A stretch of DNA of 64,000 bases from CAWULT01 sp963923455 (lineage in GTDB: Bacteria; Acidobacteriota; Vicinamibacteria; Vicinamibacterales; UBA2999): NCBI GenBank assembly GCA_963923455.1, contig CAWULT010000002.1, positions 1 through 64,000 on the forward strand, written 5' to 3'. Shown here piece after piece: positions 54,033 to 62,567 of the stretch. A program made the translations under genes and the position numbers. The number at the start of each line of letters is the position of its first letter. Within the stretch, counting starts at the first letter, position 1. The notes under the pieces were generated by a model. It saw only the letters and a program-made list of their open reading frames with translations. It was not told the DNA's origin and did not search any database.

Positions 54033-54857
54033 ATGCGTCTCGGCCTGATCGCGGGGAACGGGCGGTTCCCGTTCCTGGTTCTCGAGGCCGCCCGCGCTCT
54101 CGGGCACGACGTCACCGTGGTGGCGGCGCAGGAAGAGGCGGCGCCGGAACTGGAGTCGGCGGCTGGCCGGCTCGGCGCGTCGTTCCACTGGGTGTCGCTG
54201 GGGCAGCTCGGCACGTGCGTCCGGCTGCTGCAGGAGGCGGGCGTCACCCGCGCGGTCATGGCGGGGCAGGTCAAGCACGCGCGGATCTTCAGCGCGGGGC
54301 TCGTTCCGGACCTCACGTTCCTGTCCCTGCTGCGGCGCCTGGCCTCGAAGAGCACCGATGGGTTGATCGGTGCCGTGGCCGACCTGCTGCGCGAGCGCGG
54401 CATCGAACTGGTCGACTCGACCTCGCTGCTGACGCCGCTGCTGGCCGCCGAGGGCGTCCTGACGCGCCGCGGCCCGACCGACGAGGAGCGCCAGGACTTC
54501 GCGTTCGCGTATCCCATCGCCGACACGGTCGCGGGTCTCGATCTCGGGCAGACGATCGTCGTCAGGCAGGGGGCCGTGGTCGCCGTCGAGGCCATGGAAG
54601 GGACCGACGAGACGATCGCCCGCGCGGGCCGGATCGCTGGCGCCGGCACCCGCGTCGTCAAGGTGGCCAAGCCGAAGCAGGACATGCGCTTCGACGTGCC
54701 GGTCGTCGGGCTGGCCACGCTCCGGGTGATGCGGGACGCCGGGGCGACGGCCTTGTCGGTCGACGCCGGAATGGCGCTCGTGCTCGACGGCCCGGCCGTG
54801 TACGCGGCCGCCGACGAGGCGGGCATCGCGATCGTCGGGCGGGTCCGGAGTGTCTAG
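54033..54857 (+). CDS. lpxI: UDP-2,3-diacylglucosamine pyrophosphatase LpxI
   Basis: 274 residues. LGLIAGNGRFPFLVLEAARALGHDV, VTRAVMAGQVKHARIFS, DLLRERGIELVDSTSLLTPLL, AVEAMEGTDETIARAG, VKVAKPKQDMRFDVPVVG and the final SVDAGMALVLD follow the LpxI (formerly DUF1009) family. It hydrolyses the pyrophosphate of UDP-2,3-diacylglucosamine to give lipid X, replacing LpxH in many bacteria. ATG 54033 is chosen; GTG 54003 in the same frame lies just after the FabZ-LpxA stop and adds ten residues outside the family start. Confidence 0.92.
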   Translation: MRLGLIAGNGRFPFLVLEAARALGHDVTVVAAQEEAAPELESAAGRLGASFHWVSLGQLGTCVRLLQEAGVTRAVMAGQVKHARIFSAGLVPDLTFLSLLRRLASKSTDGLIGAVADLLRERGIELVDSTSLLTPLLAAEGVLTRRGPTDEERQDFAFAYPIADTVAGLDLGQTIVVRQGAVVAVEAMEGTDETIARAGRIAGAGTRVVKVAKPKQDMRFDVPVVGLATLRVMRDAGATALSVDAGMALVLDGPAVYAAADEAGIAIVGRVRSV

Positions 54858-55826
54858 ATGAAGAGCTTGCGGATGGCGGTCGTCGGCGTGGGGGCGCTCG
54901 GCCAGCACCATGCCCGGATCCTGGCCTCCCTGCCGGGTGTGTCGCTCGTGGGGGTCGTCGACACCCGGCCCGAGCGGGCGGCCGAGGTCGCCGCGCGGCA
55001 CGGGACCACGCCGTACGTGCGCGCCATCGACGTGCTGGATGCGGTGGACGCGGTCACGGTGGCGGTGCCCACCCTCGCGCACGTCGAGGTCGCGCTGCCG
55101 TTCCTCGAGCGCGGCGTCGCCGTGCTGCTCGAGAAGCCACTGGCCGCCACCGTTGAGGAGGCGGACCGCGTGGTGGCCGCCGCCACCCGGCACGGCGCCG
55201 TCCTGGCGGCGGGGCACACCGAGCGCTTCAATCCGGCTGTCGCGGCGGCGCTGCCGCTGGTGTCGAGGCCGCGCTTCATCGAGATCCACCGGCTGGGCGC
55301 ATTCCCGGAACGCAGCCTCGACATCGACGTCGTCTTCGACGTGATGATCCACGATCTCGACCTGCTGCTCGCGTGCGTGGGCTCCGACGTGGTCTCGGTC
55401 GAGGCCGTGGGCGTGAACGTGCTGACGCCGAAGACCGACATCGCCAACGCGCGGATCCGCTTCGCCTCGGGTTGCATCGCCAACGTCACGGCGAGCCGGA
55501 TCAGCCGGGAGCGCATTCGCAAGGCCCGCTTCTTCCAGCAGGAGTCCTACATCTCGATCGACTACGCGGCGCGGGAGGTCGAGGTCTACCGCCTCGTGCC
55601 CGGCGCCGGGCGTCCAGCGATCGAGGGCGGCCGGATCGCGGTGCCCGACGAAGAGCCGCTGCTGCGTGAACTGCGAGACTTCGTCGAGGCCGTGCGGGAC
55701 GGGCGCACCCCGGGCGTGACCGGGGCCGCCGGCCGGGACGCGCTGGCGCTGGCGGCGCGCGTGGCCGGCGCGATGAACACGGGTGAGGCTCCGACGAGCC
55801 GCCCCCAGCCACAGGGAACGGTGTGA
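54858..55826 (+). CDS. Gfo/Idh/MocA family oxidoreductase
   Basis: 322 residues. The NAD(P)-binding motif is AVVGVGALGQHHARILASL, followed by the catalytic-type EKPLAATVEEADRVV. The C-terminal domain begins around HTERFNPAVAAALPL and contains DVMIHDLDLLLACVG and FASGCIANVTASRIS. The ATG comes directly after the lpxI stop. In Acidithiobacillus, GnnA, a member of this family, oxidises UDP-GlcNAc at C3 for the amino-sugar form of lipid A, so a lipid A role is possible. No GnnB-like aminotransferase is adjacent, so this is only a suggestion. The following gene starts at the stop codon. Confidence 0.85.
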   Translation: MKSLRMAVVGVGALGQHHARILASLPGVSLVGVVDTRPERAAEVAARHGTTPYVRAIDVLDAVDAVTVAVPTLAHVEVALPFLERGVAVLLEKPLAATVEEADRVVAAATRHGAVLAAGHTERFNPAVAAALPLVSRPRFIEIHRLGAFPERSLDIDVVFDVMIHDLDLLLACVGSDVVSVEAVGVNVLTPKTDIANARIRFASGCIANVTASRISRERIRKARFFQQESYISIDYAAREVEVYRLVPGAGRPAIEGGRIAVPDEEPLLRELRDFVEAVRDGRTPGVTGAAGRDALALAARVAGAMNTGEAPTSRPQPQGTV

Positions 55827-56722
55827 TGACGACTGCGACTTCGTTCGACCAGTATCTGGAGCGCGTCAGCCGCGGAGATGCGCTGCCGCTCGAGGTGGTG
55901 CGCGAGCTGACGGCCAATCCCGACATCCTGCCGCTCGGTATGCTCGCCGACGCGATGCGTGACCGCCTGCATGGACGGCGGGCGACGTTCCTCCGCGTGG
56001 CCAGCCTGCCCTGGGATGGCCCTCGCGACGTGCCCACCGGTGCGAAGGCGATTCGCCTGTCTGGCGCCCCCGACACGCTCGATGCCGCTGTGGCCGCGGT
56101 CGCGACCGCACGGGCCGCTGCCGGATCCCGGACGGTGTCGGCCTTCGCGTGGGGAGACGTCACGAGATGGGCGGAAGCCACCGGGCAATCGGTGGGGCAG
56201 ACCCTGGCCGCGCTGCGGGCCGCCGGCCTCGACGAGATCGCGGGCCTGAGCGTCGATCGGGTATCCGACGTGGGGGCGATGGTCGAGGCGCTGGCCGCGG
56301 CGGGCTTCTCGGAGCTCTGCCTCCAGGTGGATCGGCCCGGCGCGGCGGATCGCGTGGACCTCTGGGCCACGGTCGACGCACTCCAGCAGCGGCTCGGGTG
56401 CGTGCGCGCCATCAGCCCGCTGCCCGGCGTGATCGCCTTCATGAAGCCGACGACCGGCTACGACGACGTGAAGATGCTGGCGTCGGCGCGCCTGGCTGCA
56501 CCGCACGTGCCCAGCGTGCAGGTAGACTGGGCCAAGTACGGACCGAAGCTGGCGCAGGTGGCGCTGACCTTCGGCGCCGATGACGTCGACAACGTCTCCG
56601 GCTCTGACGAGGCGCCAGAAGGACGCCGGCGCGCGCCCCTCGAGGAGATCCGGCGCAACATCCAGGCGGCCGGACTCGAAGCGGTGGAGCGCGACGGGCG
56701 CTTCACGGCCGTCACGGGCTGA
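55826..56722 (+). CDS. MqnE/MqnC-like protein lacking the radical SAM cysteines
   Basis: 298 residues. The C-terminal half is clearly of the aminofutalosine-synthase type: MKPTTGYDDVKMLASARL, VQVDWAKYGPKLAQVALTFG, ADDVDNVSGSDEAPEGRRR and LEEIRRNIQAAGLEAVERDG. The N-terminal half aligns with the family start (ILPLGMLADAMRDRLHGRRA). Where the CxxxCxxC cluster should follow (residues ~50-70) the sequence reads TFLRVASLPWDGPR. The whole protein has only two Cys, neither in a cluster. It therefore cannot bind the canonical [4Fe-4S] cluster and is unlikely to be an active radical enzyme. It sits first in a menaquinone (mqn) gene set, and its stop overlaps the mqnA start by one base. Confidence 0.8.
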   Translation: MTTATSFDQYLERVSRGDALPLEVVRELTANPDILPLGMLADAMRDRLHGRRATFLRVASLPWDGPRDVPTGAKAIRLSGAPDTLDAAVAAVATARAAAGSRTVSAFAWGDVTRWAEATGQSVGQTLAALRAAGLDEIAGLSVDRVSDVGAMVEALAAAGFSELCLQVDRPGAADRVDLWATVDALQQRLGCVRAISPLPGVIAFMKPTTGYDDVKMLASARLAAPHVPSVQVDWAKYGPKLAQVALTFGADDVDNVSGSDEAPEGRRRAPLEEIRRNIQAAGLEAVERDGRFTAVTG

Positions 56723-57510
56723 TGGCCGTTCGAATCGGGGCCGTCGGCTACTTGAATGCCCGTCCGCTCACCTGGGCGCTCGATCGCGACCCGGGGCGCT
56801 GGCAGATGCGTTACGACCTGCCGGCCGTCTGCTCTGCGCTGCTGCAGGCGGGCGACGTGGACCTCGGGCTGACGCCGTCCATCGAGTTCCTGCAGCGGCC
56901 CGATTACCGCCTGGTGCCAGGCGTCGGCATCGGGTCGCGCGGGCCCATCGCGTCGGTTGCGCTCTATTCGTCCGGCCCCGTCGAGGCGATCACCCGGATC
57001 GCGCTCGACACGAGCTCGCGCACGTCGGTCGCTCTGATTCGCGTCCTGTGCCGGCACTGGTTCCGGATCGATCCCGAGTTCGTTCAGCACGGCCCCGACC
57101 TCGCCGGCATGATCCGGGCGCACGGCGCGGCGCTGCTGATCGGCGACCCGGCCTTCGAGGCAGACCATCGGGCCCTTGGCGTGATCAAGACGGACCTGGG
57201 CGAGGCCTGGGCCGCGATGACCGGGCTGCCGTTCATCTATGCGGCCTGGACCGGACGCCCGGGCGCGATCGGCCCGGCCGAGGTCGAGGCCCTGCAGGCG
57301 GCGCAGGCCGAGGGCGTCGCCAACGTGGACGCCATCGCCCTGGAGTACGGCGGCGCCGACGGGGCCCGCGTCGCACGGGCCGCGCGGTATCTAAGGGATA
57401 ATGTCCGCTACGGTCTTGGGGCGGCCGAGGCCGAGGGCCTTCAGCGGTTCCTCGACCTGGCGGCGGATCTCGGCGTTGCCCCTGGACGGCGCAGGCTGGA
57501 GTTCTTCTGA
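56722..57510 (+). CDS. mqnA: Chorismate dehydratase MqnA
   Basis: First step of the futalosine pathway, chorismate to 3-[(1-carboxyvinyl)oxy]benzoate; 262 residues. MAVRIGAVGYLNARPLTWAL is the family start; LGLTPSIEFLQRPDYRLVPG, GSRGPIASVALYS, LDTSSRTSVALIRVL and LLIGDPAF are typical of MqnA. It is a periplasmic-binding-protein-like fold without signal peptide. MqnA and MqnD are related; the SRTSVAL signature favours MqnA. mqnC follows after 2 nt. Confidence 0.93.
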   Translation: MAVRIGAVGYLNARPLTWALDRDPGRWQMRYDLPAVCSALLQAGDVDLGLTPSIEFLQRPDYRLVPGVGIGSRGPIASVALYSSGPVEAITRIALDTSSRTSVALIRVLCRHWFRIDPEFVQHGPDLAGMIRAHGAALLIGDPAFEADHRALGVIKTDLGEAWAAMTGLPFIYAAWTGRPGAIGPAEVEALQAAQAEGVANVDAIALEYGGADGARVARAARYLRDNVRYGLGAAEAEGLQRFLDLAADLGVAPGRRRLEFF

Positions 57511-57512
57511 CG

Positions 57513-58718
57513 ATGACGATCGAGCGGATTGCGGAGACGGTGAGCGCTGGTGGGCGGATCAGCCCGGCGGAGGCGCTCGAACTGTATCGCCACGCGCCGA
57601 CGCACCTGCTGGCGCGGTTGGCCGACGGCATCCGGCAGCGCAAGCACCCCGGGCGGGTGGTCACGTACATCATCGACCGGAACGTCAACTACACGAACGT
57701 CTGCGTCTCGCGCTGCACGTTCTGCGCGTTCTACCGGCCGGTGGGGTCGAGCGAAGGCTACGTGCTCGGCTTCGACGAGATGTTCCGCAAGATCGACGAG
57801 ACGATCGCCGTCGGCGGAAATCAGCTGCTGCTGCAGGGCGGCCACAACCCCGACCTGCCCCTGTCGTGGTACGAGGACCTGTTCCGGGCCGTCAAGGCGC
57901 GCTACCCGGAGTTCAAGCTCCACGCGCTGTCGCCGCCCGAGGTGCTGTTCCTCTCGAAGCTGAACCAGCTCAGCGTTCGCGAGGTGATCGACCGGCTGAT
58001 CGCGGCGGGCCTCGACAGCATTCCCGGCGGCGGTGCGGAAATGCTGGTCGACCGCGTCCGGAAGATCCTGAACTGCTACTCGAAGGCCTCGTCGGACGAG
58101 TGGCTCGGGGTGATGCGCGAGGCGCATCTGGCGGGCCTGCGCACGACCGCGACGATGATGTACGGCACGGTCGAGACCGACGAAGAACGCATCGAGCACA
58201 TGTCGCGCCTCCGCGACCTGCAGGACGAGACCGGGGGCTTCACCGCGTTCATCACGTGGAGCTACCAGCCCGAACACACCGAGCACGGCGGGTACGAGGC
58301 GACCGGCGTCGACTACCTGCGCACGCTCGCCGTCGCCCGGATCTTCCTCGACAACTTCGACAACCTGCAGTCGTCATGGGTGACCCAGGGCGGCAAGGTG
58401 GGGCAGCTGAGTCTCGCCTACGGCGCCAACGACATGGGCAGCGTGATGATCGAGGAGAACGTCGTCCGGGCTGCGGGCGCGGCCTATTGCATGGACGAGG
58501 TCGAGATCGCGGTCAACATCGAGAACGCAGGGTACGTCCCCAAGCGCCGGAACATGCACTACGAAGTGCTGGGCGACCCGGTCTTCCTGGGCCGCGAGGT
58601 GCCGCGGATGCTCGAGCTCGCCACTGCGCGGGCCGAGGGCGATGTCACCGTTCCCGAGGAGTTGAAGAACTACCCGGCGCGCAGCCGTGCCGGCAAGCAG
58701 AGCCGGCTTGCCCAGTAG
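57513..58718 (+). CDS. mqnC: Cyclic dehypoxanthinyl futalosine synthase MqnC
   Basis: Radical SAM enzyme that forms the naphthoquinone ring precursor from dehypoxanthine futalosine; 401 residues. The cluster motif CVSRCTFCAF lies in NVNYTNVCVSRCTFCAFYRP. LLLQGGHNPDLPLSWYED, KLHALSPPEVLFLSK, GLDSIPGGGAEMLVDRVR, TTATMMYGTVETDEERI and LGANDMG-like YGANDMGSVMIEENVV are the MqnC fingerprints. This contrasts with the cysteine-less relative just upstream. Its end overlaps the amidohydrolase start by 32 nt. Confidence 0.94.
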   Translation: MTIERIAETVSAGGRISPAEALELYRHAPTHLLARLADGIRQRKHPGRVVTYIIDRNVNYTNVCVSRCTFCAFYRPVGSSEGYVLGFDEMFRKIDETIAVGGNQLLLQGGHNPDLPLSWYEDLFRAVKARYPEFKLHALSPPEVLFLSKLNQLSVREVIDRLIAAGLDSIPGGGAEMLVDRVRKILNCYSKASSDEWLGVMREAHLAGLRTTATMMYGTVETDEERIEHMSRLRDLQDETGGFTAFITWSYQPEHTEHGGYEATGVDYLRTLAVARIFLDNFDNLQSSWVTQGGKVGQLSLAYGANDMGSVMIEENVVRAAGAAYCMDEVEIAVNIENAGYVPKRRNMHYEVLGDPVFLGREVPRMLELATARAEGDVTVPEELKNYPARSRAGKQSRLAQ

Positions 58719-59922
58719 CTTCCGCGCCGCCTGGGTGCTTCCGATCTCCGGCCCGCCGATCCCGAACGGCTGGGTCGCGGCCGCCGACGGGCGGATCGCG
58801 GACGTCGGTCGAGGCCCGTGCGCCGGCGCGGTCGATCTGGGCCGGGCGGCCATCCTGCCGGCGCTCGTCAACGCGCACACGCATCTCGAACTGTCGTACC
58901 TGGCCGGCCAGGTGCCGCCGGCGGCCAACATGGTGGACTGGGTGCGGCGGCAGCTCCAGCTGCGGCGCGAGGCCGCGCCAGCCGATCCGGCGGCGGTCAC
59001 CGACGCCGCCCGGCGCGCCGCGCAGGCAATGCGCGAGACCGGCACCGGCGTCGTGGGTGACGTCGCCAACAGCCTCGTCACGGTCCCGGTACTGCGGGCG
59101 CTGGGCCTGTCGGCCGTGATCTTTCACGAGCTGCTCGGCTTCTCGTCTCCGGACCCGGCCGGCCAGGTGGCCGCGGCCCGGGCCGCCATCGACGCACTGG
59201 GGCCCGACGCCGCGGCGTCACGCGTGCGGCTCACGCTGGCCCCGCACGCCCCCTATTCCGTGTCGCCAGCGCTCTTCGGTGCGATTCGCGCGGACCTCGA
59301 CGCGCACCCCGATGGGGTGTCCACCGTGCACCTGGCCGAGTCGCGTGACGAGTCCGAATTCGTGCTGCGGGGCACCGGCCGCTGGCGGGCGCTGCTGGAC
59401 GACCTGGGCGCGTGGAACCCCGCGTGGCAGCCTGCCGGCTGCTCGCCGGTCGCCTACGTCGCCCGGATGGGCCTGCTCGACCGCCGCGTGCTGGCCGTTC
59501 ATGCCGTCCAGTGCGGCACCGACGACGTCGCGCGGTTGCGCGAGTGCGGCACGACCGTCGTCTGCTGTCCCCGGAGCAACCAGTACGTGGGCGCGGGGGA
59601 GCCGCCGCTGGCCGCGTTCTACGAGGCGGGCGTGCCCGTGGCGTTCGGCACCGACAGCCTGGCGAGCGCGCCGGACCTGAACCTGTTCGAGGAGTTGCGG
59701 TCCGCGCGCCGGCTGGCGCCGTCGGTTCCCGCCCGGCGGATCCTCGAGAGCGCCACCAGCGTGGGCGCCGCGGCGCTGGGCTTCGGTCGTGACCACGGCG
59801 CCGTGGCTCCGGGCCTTCGCGCCGACCTCATCGCGGTCCGCGTGCCCGGGGATGTCGCTGATGTGGAAGAATACCTGCTGTCGGGCATCGCGCCGGCGGA
59901 CGTCACCTGGCTCGAGTGGTGA
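58687..59922 (+). CDS. Amidohydrolase, probable aminodeoxyfutalosine deaminase (MqnX type)
   Basis: 411-residue metal-dependent hydrolase. The metal ligands are seen in LVNAHTHLELS (HxH), LAPHAPYS, TVHLAESRDE and FGTDSLASAP. It resembles the SAH deaminase/chlorohydrolase branch that includes aminodeoxyfutalosine deaminase. Between mqnC and a UbiA prenyltransferase this role is likely: 6-amino-6-deoxyfutalosine to futalosine. The GTG 58687 start lies within mqnC; a later start is possible because the fold proper begins near VLPISGPPIPNGWVAAADG. The exact substrate is inferred from position. Confidence 0.85.
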   Translation: MPASRAGLPSSFRAAWVLPISGPPIPNGWVAAADGRIADVGRGPCAGAVDLGRAAILPALVNAHTHLELSYLAGQVPPAANMVDWVRRQLQLRREAAPADPAAVTDAARRAAQAMRETGTGVVGDVANSLVTVPVLRALGLSAVIFHELLGFSSPDPAGQVAAARAAIDALGPDAAASRVRLTLAPHAPYSVSPALFGAIRADLDAHPDGVSTVHLAESRDESEFVLRGTGRWRALLDDLGAWNPAWQPAGCSPVAYVARMGLLDRRVLAVHAVQCGTDDVARLRECGTTVVCCPRSNQYVGAGEPPLAAFYEAGVPVAFGTDSLASAPDLNLFEELRSARRLAPSVPARRILESATSVGAAALGFGRDHGAVAPGLRADLIAVRVPGDVADVEEYLLSGIAPADVTWLEW

Positions 59923-59947
59923 CGGCACCGGCTGATCCGTCTGCGGC

Positions 59948-60799
59948 ATGGCGACGTTCGCGAGCTATCTCTCGTTCATCCGGTTCAGCCATTCGGTGTT
60001 CGCGCTCCCGTTCGCGCTGACGGGCGCGCTGCTCGCGTGGCGCCTGCACCCGTTCTCCTGGGCGCAGGTGGCGTGGATCGTGGCGTGCATGGTCAGCGCG
60101 CGGAGCGCGGCCATGGGCTTCAACCGGCTCGTGGACGCCCGCTTCGACGCCTTGAATCCGCGGACCGCGATGCGGGAGATCCCGCGGGGGATTCTGACGC
60201 GCACGAGCGCTGCGGCCTTCGTCGGAGCGGCCTCTGTCGCCTTCGTGTTCTCCTCCGCGCAACTGAGCGGCATCTGCTTCGCGCTGTCGCCGCTGGCCCT
60301 GCTGATCGTGTTCTGGTATTCGCTGGCGAAGCGGGTGACGACCTACACCCAGATGTTCCTCGGGCTCGCGATGGCGGTCGCCCCGGTGGGCGGATGGCTG
60401 GCCGCCGGCGGACGGGGCGGCGCCGAGCCGTGGCTGCTCGGGCTCGCCATTGGGCTCTGGGTCGGAGGGTTCGACATCCTCTATGCCTGCCAGGACGTGG
60501 ACTTCGACCGTGCGCACGGACTGCGGTCCATCCCGGCGAGGTTCGGCGTGGCCACGGCCATCCGCCTGTCCCGAGTGATGCACGCCCTCACGGTCGCGGT
60601 GATGGCCGCACTCTGGCGCGCCGCCGGGTTGCCGGTGCTGTACCTCGGAGGCGTGGCCGTGGTGGCCGTGCTGCTCGCCTACGAACAGTCGCTCGTCAGC
60701 GACGAGGACCTGTCGCAGGTCAAGAAGGCCTTCGACCTGAACGGCTACGTCGGTATCGTCTACTTCCTCGCGACGGCGCTCGCGCTCTATGTCGAATAG
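59948..60799 (+). CDS. mqnP: UbiA-family prenyltransferase (menaquinone, MqnP type)
   Basis: 283 residues, about nine membrane helices. The first Asp-rich motif is GFNRLVDARFDALNPRTAMREIPRG, and the second is YACQDVDFDRAHGLRSIPARFG. These match the UbiA/MqnP enzymes that prenylate 1,4-dihydroxy-6-naphthoate. Its position after mqnC and the deaminase supports a menaquinone role rather than ubiquinone or heme O. It overlaps the methyltransferase by 11 nt. Confidence 0.9.
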   Translation: MATFASYLSFIRFSHSVFALPFALTGALLAWRLHPFSWAQVAWIVACMVSARSAAMGFNRLVDARFDALNPRTAMREIPRGILTRTSAAAFVGAASVAFVFSSAQLSGICFALSPLALLIVFWYSLAKRVTTYTQMFLGLAMAVAPVGGWLAAGGRGGAEPWLLGLAIGLWVGGFDILYACQDVDFDRAHGLRSIPARFGVATAIRLSRVMHALTVAVMAALWRAAGLPVLYLGGVAVVAVLLAYEQSLVSDEDLSQVKKAFDLNGYVGIVYFLATALALYVE

Positions 60800-61544
60800 T
60801 CACGCATCCACGGCCCCGGCCGACCGGGCGCCGGACAAGACGCCGAACCGCATCGCGGGCATGTTCGACGCGATCGCGCCGCGGTACGACCTGCTGAACC
60901 ACCTGCTGAGCGCCGGAATCGATCGCCGCTGGCGGGTCCGGGCGATCGAGTCGCTCCGCCTGACCGGCCACGAGACCTTGATCGACGTCTGTACGGGCAC
61001 GGCGGACATCGCCCTCACTGCGTGCGCCCGGCGGCCCGGTGCGGGCGCCGCCCGCGTTCTGGGAGTCGATTTCGCAGGAGTGATGCTGAAACTCGGGTTG
61101 GACAAGGTGCGGGCGGCAGGGCAGGAGCGCCGGATCACGCTCGTGCGCGGTGACGCGATGCGGTTGCCGGCGCCCACGGCGAGCGCCGACGCGGCCACCG
61201 TGGCGTTCGGCGTCCGGAACGTCCAGGAGCCCGAGGTCGCGTGCGCCGAGATGGCCCGGGTGCTCCGGCCAGGCGGGCGCCTGGCGATCCTGGAGTTCGG
61301 GGTGCCGCGCCTCCCGGGCCTCCGGGCCCTGTACCGGTGGTACTTCACGACCGTGCTCCCGTTCGTCGGACGCGCGATCTCGGGCCACAACGCCGCCTAT
61401 TCCTACCTGCCGGCGTCGGTCGGGGCCTTCACGCCGACGTCCGAATTCGTCAAGATCCTCGAGCGCAGCGGGTTCGTGGACGTCAAGGCGGAGCCGCTCA
61501 CCTTCGGGATCGTCTACCTCTACACGGGGCGGCGCGGCGATTGA
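60789..61544 (+). CDS. menG: Demethylmenaquinone methyltransferase (UbiE/MenG)
   Basis: 251 residues. IAGMFDAIAPRYDLLNHLLSAGIDRRWR is the UbiE/MenG signature; the SAM site appears as LIDVCTGTADIALTACARR. VTFG-like VAFGVRNVQEPEVACAEMARVLRPGGRLAILEFG and YSYLPASVGAFTPTSEFVKIL complete the family pattern. It performs the final C-methylation of demethylmenaquinone. UbiE enzymes may also act in ubiquinone synthesis, but the mqn neighbours indicate menaquinone. The stop overlaps the TTG of the next gene by 4 nt. Confidence 0.93.
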   Translation: MSNSHASTAPADRAPDKTPNRIAGMFDAIAPRYDLLNHLLSAGIDRRWRVRAIESLRLTGHETLIDVCTGTADIALTACARRPGAGAARVLGVDFAGVMLKLGLDKVRAAGQERRITLVRGDAMRLPAPTASADAATVAFGVRNVQEPEVACAEMARVLRPGGRLAILEFGVPRLPGLRALYRWYFTTVLPFVGRAISGHNAAYSYLPASVGAFTPTSEFVKILERSGFVDVKAEPLTFGIVYLYTGRRGD

Positions 61545-62473
61545 TCCACTTCGACCTCGACGATCGGTACCAGGACGAGCTCGTCGTCGGCAACGCCATC
61601 TCGCGTCGCGAGGGAGTGCTGCTGTCGATCGGGGCGCACGTGCTCGTGCTGCTGCTGATCCTCTTCGGCGACCGTCTGCCGTTCTTCCAGACCAGCCCGG
61701 AAGAGCTCGAACGCCAGCGCCAGGAACTGGCCAGGCGTCAGGAGGAGGAGCGCAACCGCCAGCCGTTCGTGTTCGTCCAGCCGCGGCAGGACTTCGAGTC
61801 GCGCCAGACGCGCGAGCGCACGGAACTGTCCGACATCGATCGGAGGTCGCAGAGTCCGCTGCAGGCGCCGGCGCCGCAGAACCCGCTGCCGATGTCGCGT
61901 GGCAACTCCGCCGAGCGGACCGAGGCCGCGGTGGAGGAGAAGCCTGCCGGACCCGAGGCGCCGGTGGCGGAGCCGCCGCAGCCCGCGCGCGAAGCCGTCA
62001 CGCAACCGCTTCCCGAGGACACCCGCGGATTGCAGCGGCCGTCGGAGCTGCCGCGCGCCGCCCGGGGCGCACTCGGTGACGCCCTGCGCGACCTGCAGCG
62101 CTACGTCCAGAACCAGACCTTCAACAACCCGCAGGGCGGACGGACCGACCCCGGGTCGTCGATCCAGTTCGACACCAAGGGCGTCGAGTTCGGGCCGTGG
62201 ATCCGCCGATTCGTCAACCAGATCCGCCGGAACTGGTTCGTGCCGAACGCCGCAATGACCTTCAGCGGCCGCGTGGTGCTGCAGTTCAACATCCACAAGA
62301 GCGGTCGGATCACGGACATCGCCGTCGTGCAGCCGTCCGCGATCGACGCGTTCAACCGGGCGGCGTACAACGCCATCCTCGGGTCCAACCCGACGGAGCC
62401 GCTGCCGCCGGAGTACCCGGACGAGAAGGCGCTCTTCACGGTCACGTTCTACTACAACGAACCGGTGAACTGA
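61541..62473 (+). CDS. TonB-like energy-transducer C-terminal domain protein
   Basis: 310 residues. A cytoplasmic head (IHFDLDDRYQDELVVGNAIS) precedes one membrane helix (GVLLSIGAHVLVLLLILFG). A long charged and Gln/Pro-rich periplasmic region follows (EELERQRQELARRQEEER). The C-terminal domain RRNWFVPNAAMTFSGRVVLQFNIHKSGRITDIAVVQPS and FNRAAYNAILGSNP is a TonB/TolA-type transducer domain. The start is TTG 61541, overlapping the menG stop as TTGA; no ATG or GTG exists before the conserved head. No exbB/exbD are here, so it may serve a TonB-dependent or Tol-like system encoded elsewhere. Confidence 0.85.
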   Translation: MIHFDLDDRYQDELVVGNAISRREGVLLSIGAHVLVLLLILFGDRLPFFQTSPEELERQRQELARRQEEERNRQPFVFVQPRQDFESRQTRERTELSDIDRRSQSPLQAPAPQNPLPMSRGNSAERTEAAVEEKPAGPEAPVAEPPQPAREAVTQPLPEDTRGLQRPSELPRAARGALGDALRDLQRYVQNQTFNNPQGGRTDPGSSIQFDTKGVEFGPWIRRFVNQIRRNWFVPNAAMTFSGRVVLQFNIHKSGRITDIAVVQPSAIDAFNRAAYNAILGSNPTEPLPPEYPDEKALFTVTFYYNEPVN

Positions 62474-62480
62474 CGCGGCC

Positions 62481-62567
62481 GTGGTCCTGCCTTCCCGCAC
62501 CCAGCAGCTCGGCCTCGTGATCCTGCTCGCGGCGATGGTCGCACTCGTCCTGTGGCGGGCGCACTGA
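62481..62567 (+). CDS. Possible 28-residue membrane mini-protein
   Basis: GTG 62481 to TGA 62567 encodes a short polar start (SRTQQL) and one hydrophobic helix, GLVILLAAMVALVLWRAH. It begins 7 nt after the TonB-like stop and overlaps the miaA start by 16 nt. The size and composition suit a single-span membrane peptide. No ribosome site is convincing, so this may be chance. Confidence 0.4.
   Translation: MVLPSRTQQLGLVILLAAMVALVLWRAH

Noticed and set aside
60789..61544. Ubiquinone biosynthesis assignment for the UbiE homolog
   Set aside because: The family serves both pathways. The futalosine genes directly upstream favour menaquinone, so the menG role was preferred.
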